A stretch of 64,000 bases of DNA. Source: Vallitalea okinawensis (GTDB lineage: Bacteria > Bacillota > Clostridia > Lachnospirales > PQDH01). Position numbers and translations under genes: made by a program. Positions 44,546 through 53,661 of this stretch are shown one piece after another (positions within the stretch are counted from its first letter, which is position 1; every line of letters begins with the position of its first letter). Where the stretch lies: contig NZ_PQDH01000005.1 in the NCBI RefSeq assembly GCF_002964605.1, positions 289,764 to 353,763 of the forward strand, given 5' to 3'. Below the pieces are notes generated by a model, which was not told where the DNA came from, did not search any database, and saw only the letters and a list, made by a program, of their open reading frames with translations.

Positions 44546-45439
44546 ATGGACTACATGAATTTGATACAAATGACTTTAGATTATATAGAGGATCACATTA
44601 CTGAGAAGATAACGGTCAATCAATTAGCTGACATAGCAGGCTTTTCAACCTATCATTACTATAGAGTATTTAATAGCTTTGTTGGTATGCCTGTAATGGA
44701 ATATGTTACAAGGCGCAAGCTCCAATACACCCTTCATGAGCTCAGTAATAATAGCAAGGTGAGTGATATTGCATTTAACTATGGTTTTGACACTCATGCT
44801 GGTTTTACTAAGGCATTTAAAAAGTGCTTTGGCTATGCTCCAACATTTTATCGATTACATGCACCCATCGGACTTCCACAAAAAGTTAATTTAAGAAAAT
44901 TAAAAGAAAATAAAACTGGAGGTATTATCTTGCAACCTAAAATAATACAAAGAGATGCTTTTAAGATTGTTGGTTATAAATTCAAAACCACCTTAAGAAA
45001 TAATGCTCATTCAAGAGACATCCCAGCTTTCTGGGATCAATGCAACATTGAGGGTAAAGAAAGTAATCTTTATCATACTCAAAATCCTCCTCGTCATGGT
45101 GAATATGGTATTTGCGTCAATACAAACATGGAAACCGATGACTTTTCATATGTCCTTGGTGTAGAAGTTACTAGTTTTGATAAGGTCATAGAAGAAATGT
45201 TCCAACTGGAAGTTCCAGAAGCAACCTATGCAGTGTTTACTACTCCACTAGTTCATGAAGACGACTTTGTCAGCTCCATACAAGGAACTTGGAAGTATAT
45301 CTTAGAAGAATGGTTCCCTTCTTCTGGTTATGAAATTGATGATACTAAACTGGATTTTGAATTTTACGATGAGCGGTGTCACCCTTGGGAACACGATAAA
45401 TTATCCATGGATATTTATATACCTATAACTAAAAGATAA
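44546..45439 (+). CDS. AraC-family regulator with GyrI-like effector domain
   Basis: This 297-residue regulator has an N-terminal AraC DNA-binding domain (about 8-108, ITVNQLADIAGFSTYHYYRVFNSFVG, SDIAFNYGFDTHAGFTKAFKKCFGYAPTFY). A C-terminal GyrI/SOUL-like small-molecule domain (about 130-295, FKIVGYKFKT, EATYAVFTTPLV, LDFEFYDERCHP) follows. This Rob/BmrR-like architecture senses drugs or hydrophobic compounds. AGGAGGTAG precedes the ATG. A methyltransferase gene follows after 14 bp and is likely co-transcribed. Confidence 0.9.
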   Translation: MDYMNLIQMTLDYIEDHITEKITVNQLADIAGFSTYHYYRVFNSFVGMPVMEYVTRRKLQYTLHELSNNSKVSDIAFNYGFDTHAGFTKAFKKCFGYAPTFYRLHAPIGLPQKVNLRKLKENKTGGIILQPKIIQRDAFKIVGYKFKTTLRNNAHSRDIPAFWDQCNIEGKESNLYHTQNPPRHGEYGICVNTNMETDDFSYVLGVEVTSFDKVIEEMFQLEVPEATYAVFTTPLVHEDDFVSSIQGTWKYILEEWFPSSGYEIDDTKLDFEFYDERCHPWEHDKLSMDIYIPITKR

Positions 45440-45453
45440 ATTGGAGGAAGTCT

Positions 45454-46206
45454 ATGTATAGTTTTTATAGTCAACTCTCTACTGAAGTATATGATTTGGA
45501 TAAACCTATTGGTAAATCTTTTGGGGATATCGAGTTTTATGCTACTCGCCTGGCTAACTGTGACGGACCGATTCTCGAACCAGCTGTTGGAACTGGTCGT
45601 ATCCTCATACCATTACTTAATAAAGGATTTAACTTAGAAGGCATGGATTGTTCATCAGATATGTTATCCCTATGTCGTTCTCATTGTGAAGAAAGAGGGC
45701 TAACCCCGCAATTATATGAGGCTAATATGCAATCTTTTTCATTACCCAATACATATGAAGCTATCATCATTCCTACCGGTTCATTTTTATTAATTCAAGA
45801 ACGAAATGAATCAATAAACGCATTAAAATGCTTCTACAATCACCTTGTACCAGGTGGACGTATAATACTTGACATCTTCTTGCAAACAGACTTTCACTTA
45901 GGTATAGTTTCTACAAGGAACTGGACCACTCCAACCGGTGACCTCATTACACTTGATGAAAAACTCATTGAAGTTAATTATATTGAACAATATACTGTCT
46001 CACATATGCGTTATGAAAAATGGCGTGATAAAAAGCTTATTGAAAGTGAATTAGAATATTTTCCTCTTCGCTGGTATGGTGTAGAAGAATTCAAAACTAT
46101 TTTAGAGAACGTAGGATTTAAGGATATCGTTGTCTCTTCGGATTATAATTATGGCCAATATCCCACAACCCCTTCACAGACCATTACATTTGAAGCATAT
46201 CGCTAA
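45454..46206 (+). CDS. Class I SAM-dependent methyltransferase
   Basis: This 250-residue methyltransferase has motif I as ILEPAVGTGRILIPLL, the acidic residue in LEGMDCSSDML, and motif IV/post-I region IIIPTGSFLLIQERNES. The end shows a LVPGGRIILDIF strand. The substrate is unknown; the context of an effector-sensing AraC regulator suggests detoxification or modification of a small molecule. TTGGAGGAAG precedes the ATG. It ends 6 bp before a bidirectional terminator. Confidence 0.88.
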   Translation: MYSFYSQLSTEVYDLDKPIGKSFGDIEFYATRLANCDGPILEPAVGTGRILIPLLNKGFNLEGMDCSSDMLSLCRSHCEERGLTPQLYEANMQSFSLPNTYEAIIIPTGSFLLIQERNESINALKCFYNHLVPGGRIILDIFLQTDFHLGIVSTRNWTTPTGDLITLDEKLIEVNYIEQYTVSHMRYEKWRDKKLIESELEYFPLRWYGVEEFKTILENVGFKDIVVSSDYNYGQYPTTPSQTITFEAYR

Positions 46207-46211
46207 AGACT

Positions 46212-46242
46212 TAAAACTCCTCAGTTATTGAGGAGTTTTTAT
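46212..46242. terminator. Bidirectional terminator between methyltransferase and convergent gene
   Basis: AAAACTCCTCA pairs with TGAGGAGTTTT around GTTAT and carries T-runs on both strands. Confidence 0.88.
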
Positions 46243-46261
46243 TGTATCATTACTATTTCAA

Positions 46262-47377
46262 TTATTGTTGATTCACTAATGTTTCATCGCTTATATTGTC
46301 AGTTGCTTCTTGTGTCGTTCCTTCTTCTGTTGTCTCTTCTTCTGTTGTCTCTTCTTCTGTTGTCTCTTCCTCTGTTGTCTCTTCCTCTGTTGTTCCTTCT
46401 TCTGTTGTTCCTTCTTCTGTTGTTCCCTCTTCTGTTGTCTCTTCTTCTGTTACCTCTTCTTCTGTTGTCTCTTCTTCTGTTGCCTCTTCTTCTGTTGCCT
46501 CTTCTTCTGTTGCCTCTTCTTCTGTTGTCTCTTCTTCTGTTGTCTCTTCTTCTGTTGTCTCTTCTTCTGTTGTCTCTTCTTCTGTTGCCTCTTCTTCTGT
46601 TGCCTCTTCTTCTGTTGCCTCTTCTTCTGTTGTCTCTTCTTCATCGATCTCTATAGTTTCACTATCATCATCCCATGACACTTTTAATCCAAGTGTTTCA
46701 GCAATAAATCTTAATGGAACATAAGTCCTTGAGTTCATGACTTCTGTCTTAGCATCTAAAACTACTTCTTCTCCATTAACGTAAACAACATCACTATCTA
46801 ACTCCATGATAATTGTAACATCATCTTTCACAATAGTAACTTCTTTAGTTTCAGCATTCCAATCAACTTCTGCACCAAATCCATTAACGATAGCACGAAC
46901 TGGAACTAAAGTTCTTCCTTCTTTAATCACTGGAGGTGTATCAAACTTAATCTTACCATTACCAATTACTACACTATCGACTTCTAATACTTTTGCCTCC
47001 TTATACTTATCCTTGATTTTTTTAACTGATTCGTCAATATCCTCAAGCTCTTCATATGTATATTGTTTTTTTAACTCTTCTTTTTTAGCAGCAATATATT
47101 CTTTTTTATTTTGCTTTTTACTATTCTTCTCAACTTCTTCTGTCTTAATTGTTTCATCTATTGTATCTTCTTGATTCTCTTCTACCTGGATTCCTTGTTC
47201 TTCTTCAAGCTGTTGCTCTTTTTTATTATTGTTATCTTCTTTCTTTTTATCTGTTTGAGTTACTTTAACATCTTCTTTACTATTCCCTTTACCTTTTCCG
47301 TTATTAGCTGATATGTTCATTGTGAATAATGATAGGGCAAGAGTACAAATTACTACATAAGAAATTATTCTTTTCAT
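46262..47377 (-). CDS. Secreted copper-amine-oxidase-N domain protein with TTEEE repeats
   Basis: This 371-residue secreted protein has a signal peptide (residues 1-25), a Lys/Glu/Asn/Gln-rich linker, two copies of the copper amine oxidase N-terminal-type repeat (IGNGKIKFDTPPVIKEGRTLVPVRAI and VVLDAKTEVMNSRTYVPLRFI), and a C-terminal run of 21 five-residue units (TTEEE/ATEEE/TTEEG). This domain, despite its name, is a common cell-wall-associated module in Firmicutes. The repeat makes a long, negatively charged tail, probably extending to the surface. It converges with the methyltransferase gene. Confidence 0.85.
   Translation of the reverse strand: MKRIISYVVICTLALSLFTMNISANNGKGKGNSKEDVKVTQTDKKKEDNNNKKEQQLEEEQGIQVEENQEDTIDETIKTEEVEKNSKKQNKKEYIAAKKEELKKQYTYEELEDIDESVKKIKDKYKEAKVLEVDSVVIGNGKIKFDTPPVIKEGRTLVPVRAIVNGFGAEVDWNAETKEVTIVKDDVTIIMELDSDVVYVNGEEVVLDAKTEVMNSRTYVPLRFIAETLGLKVSWDDDSETIEIDEEETTEEEATEEEATEEEATEEETTEEETTEEETTEEETTEEEATEEEATEEEATEEETTEEEVTEEETTEEGTTEEGTTEEGTTEEETTEEETTEEETTEEETTEEGTTQEATDNISDETLVNQQ
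46310..46640 (-). repeat. 15-bp tandem repeat encoding TTEEE units
   Basis: About 21 tandem 15-bp units. Codon changes at units A, V and G show the array is diverging but still in frame. The array lacks stop codons in most frames, so overlapping ORFs on either strand are artefacts. Confidence 0.9.
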
Positions 47378-47472
47378 GATAATACCTCCTAAATATACTT
47401 TAAAATTTATCTTCTAACATAATATTCGAAAAAAAGCATATAAAAGAGGTACCAAAATCTGAGAAATTTTTA

Positions 47473-48966
47473 TTAATTTAATGAAATTGGAATAATTATT
47501 TCTTCTATTTCTTTCTCCCCATAGATCGCTATCGTATAAATATCTCGCTTAGGCATTCTATTAAAGATATATGTTTGCTCACTTACTAACTCATGATTCT
47601 CTAAAAAATAGTATTCATCATACTGATTAAGTCCTTTTAAAACTGATAGAATTTCCATATTATCAGCATCATCATCATATCGTTCTTGATAGTATGATTT
47701 AAAACCCGTTACTGCATCATCTAACTCTAATTCTTGCAACTCTAGAATATCTTTTAAAGAACTGCCTAATACCTTTTCAGCTTCAGTCTTTGTTAATACT
47801 TTCCCTCTAAAATCATCTCTTACTATACCCTGCTCCCAATTATCACTTTCGCCACGTCTAATATCCATCTTAGGAAATTCTGAAGCTTTAATGGTGTCAT
47901 TGCATGTAAGTACAAGCCCTAAGTCATCCTTTCTTACTCCAGCATCAAATACCTCTTCAATGGTAAAGCTATGACTACCTACAGTAAAACTATTTAAGAA
48001 ATTATCTTCCTTTTTGACTGTTACATATTGCTGATAAGGGTATATTAAATACTCAAATGTAGCTGTTAATACCTCTGGTCTATCATCATCATAATAAAAT
48101 GATGGTTCAATCAAACTCTTGGTAATGCCATTAAAAGTGGCACCATCATAATGAGTATAGTAGCTAGATGAGTTATCAACTATCTCCCAACCTCTTATAT
48201 CAGGCTTTGCATATCCTTCATGTGCTGTTACTGTATACTGCATTTCAAGATAGGATGGATAAGCCGTTAAGGCATATATGTCTAAATCTGCTCCTTCCAT
48301 TTTTTCCTGATGGTTAATGGCATAATAAATTGGCTCACTGAAGCTTATATCATAGCTATATATCTGTGAGGTATAGGCAAAATCTTGCTTTTTTATAGTT
48401 ACTTGATAATCGATATTAACCACATCTTTTTCAGTGTATTGAATCATATAATCATCAACATCAAAATAGAACCACGGGTCTTCTGTAGTCACGCCTCTCT
48501 GTAATGTTATATTACTTGGACCTAATCGTACCTGTACATGGTAATCGTTTAAATTAATCATTTGTTGGTCTGGTCCTATCATCCCAATCTTCATCGAGAC
48601 TCGAGCTTGATCCATATAGATGTCTTTTATATAAAGACTATACCCTTCTTCATTATTTTCTTGTATATTATCAACAGGATACCCATGCTCTTTAGCATAT
48701 TCAAAATTGTCATCATCAGAAAACCACCCCATTAGATGTTCTACTAAAGGTATCTCCATTGCATATGCCTTAAAGTCAGGTGATACCATCATTGCTCCCA
48801 CGCAAACACTTAGAAAGAGCAGTATGGAAACACAACTTAGCATAACGGTTCTTCCATGATTTTTTCTAGGTTGATAGTCAATATGATCGATTCTACTCTT
48901 TATTCGATCACTGAGAATTTCGGGGATATCTAATTCTTCATCTATTTGATAATGATTTTTTTTCAT
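47473..48966 (-). CDS. DUF4179 membrane protein, candidate anti-sigma factor
   Basis: This 497-residue protein has a cytoplasmic N-terminus of about 48 residues (DEELDIPEILSDRIKSRIDHI), one transmembrane helix (VMLSCVSILLFLSVCVGAMMV, about 43-64), and a large extracellular beta-rich region containing the DUF4179 domain. Such proteins sit next to ECF sigma factors as membrane partners. It overlaps the sigma gene by 29 bp, supporting a translationally coupled pair. I chose the ATG at 48966, after GGAGGTGG; the start at 48987 lacks a good site. Confidence 0.85.
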   Translation of the reverse strand: MKKNHYQIDEELDIPEILSDRIKSRIDHIDYQPRKNHGRTVMLSCVSILLFLSVCVGAMMVSPDFKAYAMEIPLVEHLMGWFSDDDNFEYAKEHGYPVDNIQENNEEGYSLYIKDIYMDQARVSMKIGMIGPDQQMINLNDYHVQVRLGPSNITLQRGVTTEDPWFYFDVDDYMIQYTEKDVVNIDYQVTIKKQDFAYTSQIYSYDISFSEPIYYAINHQEKMEGADLDIYALTAYPSYLEMQYTVTAHEGYAKPDIRGWEIVDNSSSYYTHYDGATFNGITKSLIEPSFYYDDDRPEVLTATFEYLIYPYQQYVTVKKEDNFLNSFTVGSHSFTIEEVFDAGVRKDDLGLVLTCNDTIKASEFPKMDIRRGESDNWEQGIVRDDFRGKVLTKTEAEKVLGSSLKDILELQELELDDAVTGFKSYYQERYDDDADNMEILSVLKGLNQYDEYYFLENHELVSEQTYIFNRMPKRDIYTIAIYGEKEIEEIIIPISLN

Positions 48967-49492
48967 TACTTTCCACCTCCATATCATTCTTTATGGATTT
49001 TAAGCTACTATATAACCGTGTTTTTACTGAATTAATGGGCATATTTAACCTCTCTGCAATATCCTTAATCTTTTCATCTTTCCAATAACGAAGATAGAGT
49101 ATTTTTTGATCTCTCTTATTCATCTTATTTAATATCTCATCTATATAGATATTATCTTCTATTGAATTTTCTGTAGTATAAACCGCTTCATCACATAAGG
49201 TACTAAATATTTTTTCCCTCTTTTTGCGTTTGTTCAATAGCTGTATAGAAGTGTTTATAACGATTTTCATAAACCATGTCTGAAAGTACTCAGAATTTCT
49301 AAGACCCCCTATTTTTATATAAGCTTTTTCAACGCTATCACAAACAGCATCCATGCTATCTTCTTCATTCTTTAGATAGCTATAAGCAACACGATAAGCC
49401 TTGTCTTGAACCAAAGTAATCAACTGACCAAAGCTCTCTTTGTCCCCTTTTTTAGCCTTTTTCACCAATTCCTCCAACTTTCTCCCCCTCAT
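48938..49492 (-). CDS. ECF-type RNA polymerase sigma factor
   Basis: This 184-residue sigma factor has region 2 (QDKAYRVAYSYLKNEEDSMDAVCDSVEKAY, EYFQTWFMKIVIN) and region 4 (KRDQKILYLRYWKDEKIKDIAERLNMPINSVKTRLYSSLK). It is paired with the DUF4179 protein gene. The ATG at 49492 has only a weak ribosome site; a TTG at 49477, after GGGGGAG, would give MEELVKKAKKGD, which is a common start for the family, so the true start may be there. Confidence 0.92.
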   Translation of the reverse strand: MRGRKLEELVKKAKKGDKESFGQLITLVQDKAYRVAYSYLKNEEDSMDAVCDSVEKAYIKIGGLRNSEYFQTWFMKIVINTSIQLLNKRKKREKIFSTLCDEAVYTTENSIEDNIYIDEILNKMNKRDQKILYLRYWKDEKIKDIAERLNMPINSVKTRLYSSLKSIKNDMEVESNEKKSLSNR

Positions 49493-49585
49493 GTCTATAA
49501 AATCACTTAAGTAAAATGCATTTTGCTTTATCTATTAGATAATATAATCACTAAAAAAGTTTTACTTTTGATTGAATTCTTTATA

Positions 49586-49619
49586 AAAGTAAGCGTAGGA
49601 ATGAATAACTCCTACGCAA
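49586..49619 (-). terminator. Terminator of the LysR gene
   Basis: On the minus strand GCGTAGGA-GTTATTCAT-TCCTACGC is followed by TTACTTTTAT. Confidence 0.75.
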
Positions 49620-49633
49620 TCTGATAAAACTTC

Positions 49634-50503
49634 TTAATTCATATTGACTAAATCAAGCCATTTTTGAAGAGCCAATGTATCCTTTTTTGTTTTATTGATG
49701 AGCATAAATATTTTTTTTGTTGGTGGAGATGAATCCATTATTTTAACGTGTATTAATTCACCTTGATCTAACTCTTTTGATACGATTGATTGTGGAACAA
49801 AAGCCCACCCTAACCCCGCTTTTACATAATCTAAAGTGCAAGTAACTGAATCCGTAGACAATCTCAGTAATGGGCTGTCACCTAATTGTTCTGATAACCA
49901 TCTAAAAAACTCTTCTCCTAGATTAGCATATAGCAAAGGGATGTCTGCTAATTCCTCAGAACTTATCTGATCTCTTATAATAAGTTTATTTACAGAACTT
50001 GAAACAAGGATTATCTCATCATCTTTTAAAGGTAATATCTCAAATTTAGATAATTTAGGTTTATGATACACAAATCCTATATCCAATATTTCGTCACCTA
50101 ATAATTTTATTATCTCATCAGAATGGTTGATTTTAAGTTTCACTGCTATGTTAGGGAAGTGCTGAAAATATTCTTTTACCAAATCTTTAATAGCGCCATG
50201 ATAGATGGAATCTACAGCACCTATAGCCAGTCGATCATCGTAAATACCAGTCGATCTAGCTTTGATAACCCCTTCTGTTCTAAGCATGAGCATCCTCTTT
50301 GCATAAGGAAGAAAATTCTTACCAGCCCTTGTCAACTCTACATTTTTATTGTCTCGAATAAATAATTCCTTACCAACAAATTTTTCTAGTTCATTGATTC
50401 TATTGGAGATGGTTGACTGTACCACATACTGCAGCTCAGCTGTTTTAGTGAAATTCCTATTTTCTGATAACAAGACAAACGATTCTAGTGTTTCAATATT
50501 CAT
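49634..50503 (-). CDS. LysR-family transcriptional regulator
   Basis: This 289-residue regulator has the LysR winged helix (TLESFVLLSENRNFTKTAELQYVVQSTISNRINELEKFVG) and a two-lobed effector domain (LAIGAVDSIYHGAI, EILDIGFVYHKPK, LDYVKAGLGWAFVPQSIV). I chose the start after GGGGGTAATT. It is divergent from the DUF89 gene, and an inverted repeat of AATTCGTT/AACGAATT lies between them. The target is therefore probably the DUF89 gene, with an unknown inducer. Confidence 0.9.
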   Translation of the reverse strand: MNIETLESFVLLSENRNFTKTAELQYVVQSTISNRINELEKFVGKELFIRDNKNVELTRAGKNFLPYAKRMLMLRTEGVIKARSTGIYDDRLAIGAVDSIYHGAIKDLVKEYFQHFPNIAVKLKINHSDEIIKLLGDEILDIGFVYHKPKLSKFEILPLKDDEIILVSSSVNKLIIRDQISSEELADIPLLYANLGEEFFRWLSEQLGDSPLLRLSTDSVTCTLDYVKAGLGWAFVPQSIVSKELDQGELIHVKIMDSSPPTKKIFMLINKTKKDTLALQKWLDLVNMN

Positions 50504-50549
50504 AATTACCCCCATGTATGATCAATAATTTCGATTATACTAATTTAAA

Positions 50550-50601
50550 TAATTCGTTTTTAAAATTATACCATTTATTTTATACTAATACATAACGAAT
50601 T
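50550..50601. promoter_or_regulatory. Inverted repeat between LysR and DUF89 genes
   Basis: AATTCGTT (50550-50557) and AACGAATT (50594-50601) form a perfect 8-bp inverted repeat 36 bp apart in a divergent promoter region. It is a candidate LysR-family operator. Confidence 0.4.
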
Positions 50602-50645
50602 TAAATAAATTTGGGTTAATTACTAATTATTTTGGAGGAAATAAG

Positions 50646-51524
50646 ATGAAACTAAGTTATGATTGCATCCCTTGTCTAATTAGGCAAGCAGTAGACATTG
50701 CTAGAAAGGTGACTGATAATACAGATATACAAGAAGATATTATCAAGCATGCTTTAAATGAGGCTAGTCACTTTGATGATTTAGAAGTAGCTCCTGGGTT
50801 AAGTAGAGCCATACAAATGCATGTAAAAAAAGTTACTAAGAATAATGATCCATATAAACAACTCAAAATTCAATTTAATAGGGATGCTAAAATGATATGC
50901 AGAGAACTTCAACTTGATCAGCTAGTCAAAGATAGCCTATCCCCCATCAATACGGCTTGCAGATGTGCCATTGCTGGTAATATTATTGACTTTGTAGCTG
51001 TTTCATCAATTGATAAACATAAAATTCGATCTACTGTTATGGAATGTCTAGATACTGAGATTCAAGGCCAAACACCTGAGGACCTGTTAGAAAGTGCTAA
51101 AAAGGCAAATAAAATACTTTATCTAGGGGATAATGCTGGTGAAATAGTATTTGATCAATTATTAATTAATGAACTTCCTAAAGAAAAAATTACATATGTG
51201 GTTAAGGGAGCACCCATAGTCAATGATGCTACCATGGAAGATGCTATTGAAGTAGGCATGACAGAAATGGTAAGAGTAATCGATAATGGTTCTGATGCTC
51301 AAGGTACGATTATGAATACTTGTTCTAAAGTTTTTAAAATGAAATTTGAGGAAGCAGATTTAATCATTTCAAAGGGGCAGGCTAATTATGAAACCTTAAG
51401 TGAAATGCAAGATAAAGAAATTTACTTTCTTCTAAAAGCTAAATGTAAACCTATCGCAGATGATTTAAAATGTACCCACGGAGATTTTGTTATTAAAAGA
51501 CATTTACTCGGACGTGAACGATGA
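50646..51524 (+). CDS. DUF89/ARMT1-like damage-control phosphatase
   Basis: This 292-residue protein of the DUF89 (subfamily I) type has YDCIPCLIRQAVDIAR, LGDNAGEIVFDQLLI (metal-binding Asp/Asn/Glu region), VVKGAPIVNDATMEDA, DNGSDAQGT and FLLKAKCKPIADDL. Proteins of this family are metal-dependent phosphatases that clean up damaged sugar phosphates or related metabolites. GGAGGAAATAAG precedes the ATG. It is divergent from the LysR regulator and followed by a DHH phosphoesterase. Confidence 0.88.
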   Translation: MKLSYDCIPCLIRQAVDIARKVTDNTDIQEDIIKHALNEASHFDDLEVAPGLSRAIQMHVKKVTKNNDPYKQLKIQFNRDAKMICRELQLDQLVKDSLSPINTACRCAIAGNIIDFVAVSSIDKHKIRSTVMECLDTEIQGQTPEDLLESAKKANKILYLGDNAGEIVFDQLLINELPKEKITYVVKGAPIVNDATMEDAIEVGMTEMVRVIDNGSDAQGTIMNTCSKVFKMKFEEADLIISKGQANYETLSEMQDKEIYFLLKAKCKPIADDLKCTHGDFVIKRHLLGRER

Positions 51525-51642
51525 GTATTCGTTTAATAAAGATATGGAGAATAGGGTTTCAGCAAGTGTTGCAAGAGACTAAACTAAAAGGTACATTAAC
51601 TGAAAGACCGTAAGCTAAGTAATAGAAATAGGAGGCTTCTTT

Positions 51643-52584
51643 ATGACTTATGTCTATCTAAAAAGTAATTTGAAAAAAATCAGGTCCATAATAGGGGATC
51701 GTACATTATTTGTTATTGGGCATCAAATTCCTGATGTTGATAGCTATGTATCCAGTTTACTTCTTTCTAATTTACTTAATAAAGAGGGCATAAATGCTGT
51801 CCCTACTCTTTTAATTGATTATAACTTAATAGACTCCATTGATAAATCTATCATTGAAAAAATAAATTGTGGTAGAATCCTTAAGCATGTTATCACTGAT
51901 AATGATTATGTTTTCTTAGTCGACCATAATGATCCTTTTGAATCCTATAAAAATATTCACCCTCAAAAAGTCTTAGGCATCGTGGATCACCATGAAGATA
52001 ATCATATTGATGGGTTATTAAAGATAGTAAAACCCTCAGGCTCAACCAGCAAACTCATCTTTGAAATGTACAATACTTTAGGGTATACAATGACATATGA
52101 TGAAGAAGTTCAAGTTCTTTATTCATTGCTGATTGATACTTGCGGCTTAACTGTTAACAGAGGTGGAAGTGATGAGGAAGTCCTCGCTAGGAAATTATCT
52201 AAAAAATTAAACCTGGATCTTTTGAGGTGTAAAAAAGAGAGTATTTTTGAAACGGATTTAGAAAAACCAATGGAAGAATTGCAAATGAACTTTTATAAAG
52301 AATACAAGATTAATGGCAAAAGAATAGCCTCCTCAGGCATCGAGTTTTTTGGAGATCGTCCTCAAATAAATGAAAGAGTAAAGAATATTACTCATTACAT
52401 GAAATCCAAAAAAAGTAGGTTTGGACAATGTTATTGCCATGTTTTTATTCACAGAGATTTCTATAATAAAAGAACAACAGCCTACTATATACTTGATGAA
52501 CATACTCATGAAGTCGCATACCCTTATATTGCTTCTAGGGGAAGCACAATACTTCCTGACTTCAAGAAATGGTTATGCTTATAA
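51643..52584 (+). CDS. DHH-family phosphoesterase (Mn-pyrophosphatase-like)
   Basis: This 313-residue protein has the family II pyrophosphatase motifs VIGHQIPDVDSY (metal ligands), LVDHNDP and GIVDHHEDNH, then a weaker DHHA2-like C-terminal part. It resembles manganese-dependent inorganic pyrophosphatases, but GHQIPDVDS in place of GHKNPDTDS and the divergent C-terminus leave the substrate open (pyrophosphate, nucleotide or other phosphoester). It follows the DUF89 gene on the same strand after 118 bp, with AGGAGGC before the ATG. Confidence 0.8.
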   Translation: MTYVYLKSNLKKIRSIIGDRTLFVIGHQIPDVDSYVSSLLLSNLLNKEGINAVPTLLIDYNLIDSIDKSIIEKINCGRILKHVITDNDYVFLVDHNDPFESYKNIHPQKVLGIVDHHEDNHIDGLLKIVKPSGSTSKLIFEMYNTLGYTMTYDEEVQVLYSLLIDTCGLTVNRGGSDEEVLARKLSKKLNLDLLRCKKESIFETDLEKPMEELQMNFYKEYKINGKRIASSGIEFFGDRPQINERVKNITHYMKSKKSRFGQCYCHVFIHRDFYNKRTTAYYILDEHTHEVAYPYIASRGSTILPDFKKWLCL

Positions 52585-52630
52585 TTTGATGATCTATACT
52601 TTTCATATTACTTATTAAGCTACTAGTATT

Positions 52631-52680
52631 AAAAAGGAGCTATCCTTTTCATATGTAACATTACAGAAAAGTAGCTCCTT
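52631..52680. terminator. Terminator after the anti-sigma gene, shared with the DHH gene
   Basis: AAGGAGCTA pairs with TAGCTCCTT around a long loop. On the minus strand it is followed by TTTTTAATA, so it best serves the DUF4367 gene; on the plus strand it may also end the DHH transcript. Confidence 0.7.
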
Positions 52681-52692
52681 AAAAGTATTTAA

Positions 52693-53661
52693 TTACTTAA
52701 TAGATTCTGCTATTTTAATTAGTTCATCCTCAGTTATTACTCCTCCTCCTGATAAACCATAGAGTACATCGTTAGTTTCCCAATTAATTTTCCTTCCATC
52801 TGTTATAATTGCCTTTACCCCATTGATATCAATTTCTTTTATTTCACCATCTGTTCCAAACTCATAAGCTGTTTCTTCGTTAGCCAATCGTTGCTGCATA
52901 AAAAAATATTGTCCAGTCTGCCCATTACTAAAGATTAGGTCTATATACTTATCACTGACTTCCCCATTTTCATCCTTATAAAATTCTGCCCTATCAAAAA
53001 TATATCCTTCTGGTAGGTATGTTGGAAGCATAACATTAAAGGATGTGTATTTATTAAGCTTCTGACTATCTTCTATGACTAGTTTATCTATTTGTTGAGA
53101 TGTCCCTTCTTTGGAGGTCGTAATGATTTCACCATCTACCATAGTAACGATCTCTTCTCCTTCTGCATCATAAAGCTTTTCAGTAGAATCTTTAGAAATA
53201 ACATCTATTGGATTCCCTTCTTTATCGTAAATTTTGCCTACTAATTCACTTGGCATAGGTAATTCATTAACTTCTGGTGACTCTGTTTGAATAACAGTAA
53301 TATGCCCAAGAGATATAGTTCTTATTATCTTATCCATGAAATCTTGTGCTGCTGAAGATGTACTGAATATAGATATACCCAACAAGCAAACCATGGCAAA
53401 AGCAGCAACCTTGACACTTTTATGTTTCATATTAAATTTATTCATCTCAACACTTCTTTTATTCTTATGAATACTTAGCCAAATTTTCTGATAGACTGCA
53501 TCTTTATGGCTGTTTATACTAAAATCGTTATCAGCTAAATTTTTCCCTAATTCAAAGAGTTCCTTATATTCATCAGACTCTTGTTTGTTAAGTTCTACAA
53601 CTCCTCGAAAATAAGCGTCTAAATCCTTAGAGAATTTACTCTCAATACTTTCATCTTTCAT
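52693..53661 (-). CDS. DUF4367 membrane protein, candidate anti-sigma factor
   Basis: This 322-residue protein has a cytoplasmic N-terminus of about 85 residues, one membrane helix (VKVAAFAMVCLLGISIFS), a variable acidic linker (KLYDAEGEEIVTMVDGEI), and a C-terminal DUF4367 domain (SFNVMLPTYLPEGYIFDRAEFY to KINWETNDVLYGLSGGGV). Its start overlaps the end of the sigma gene by 4 bp (ATGA), the arrangement of a cognate sigma/anti-sigma pair. An extracellular LolA-like fold is known for related domains and may sense envelope components. Confidence 0.85.
   Translation of the reverse strand: MKDESIESKFSKDLDAYFRGVVELNKQESDEYKELFELGKNLADNDFSINSHKDAVYQKIWLSIHKNKRSVEMNKFNMKHKSVKVAAFAMVCLLGISIFSTSSAAQDFMDKIIRTISLGHITVIQTESPEVNELPMPSELVGKIYDKEGNPIDVISKDSTEKLYDAEGEEIVTMVDGEIITTSKEGTSQQIDKLVIEDSQKLNKYTSFNVMLPTYLPEGYIFDRAEFYKDENGEVSDKYIDLIFSNGQTGQYFFMQQRLANEETAYEFGTDGEIKEIDINGVKAIITDGRKINWETNDVLYGLSGGGVITEDELIKIAESIK

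Noticed and set aside
46228..46724. Long ORFs on both strands and several frames over the TTEEE repeat
   Set aside because: They arise because a 15-bp repeat without stop codons is open in many frames. Only the minus frame with a signal peptide and the oxidase-N modules is a gene.
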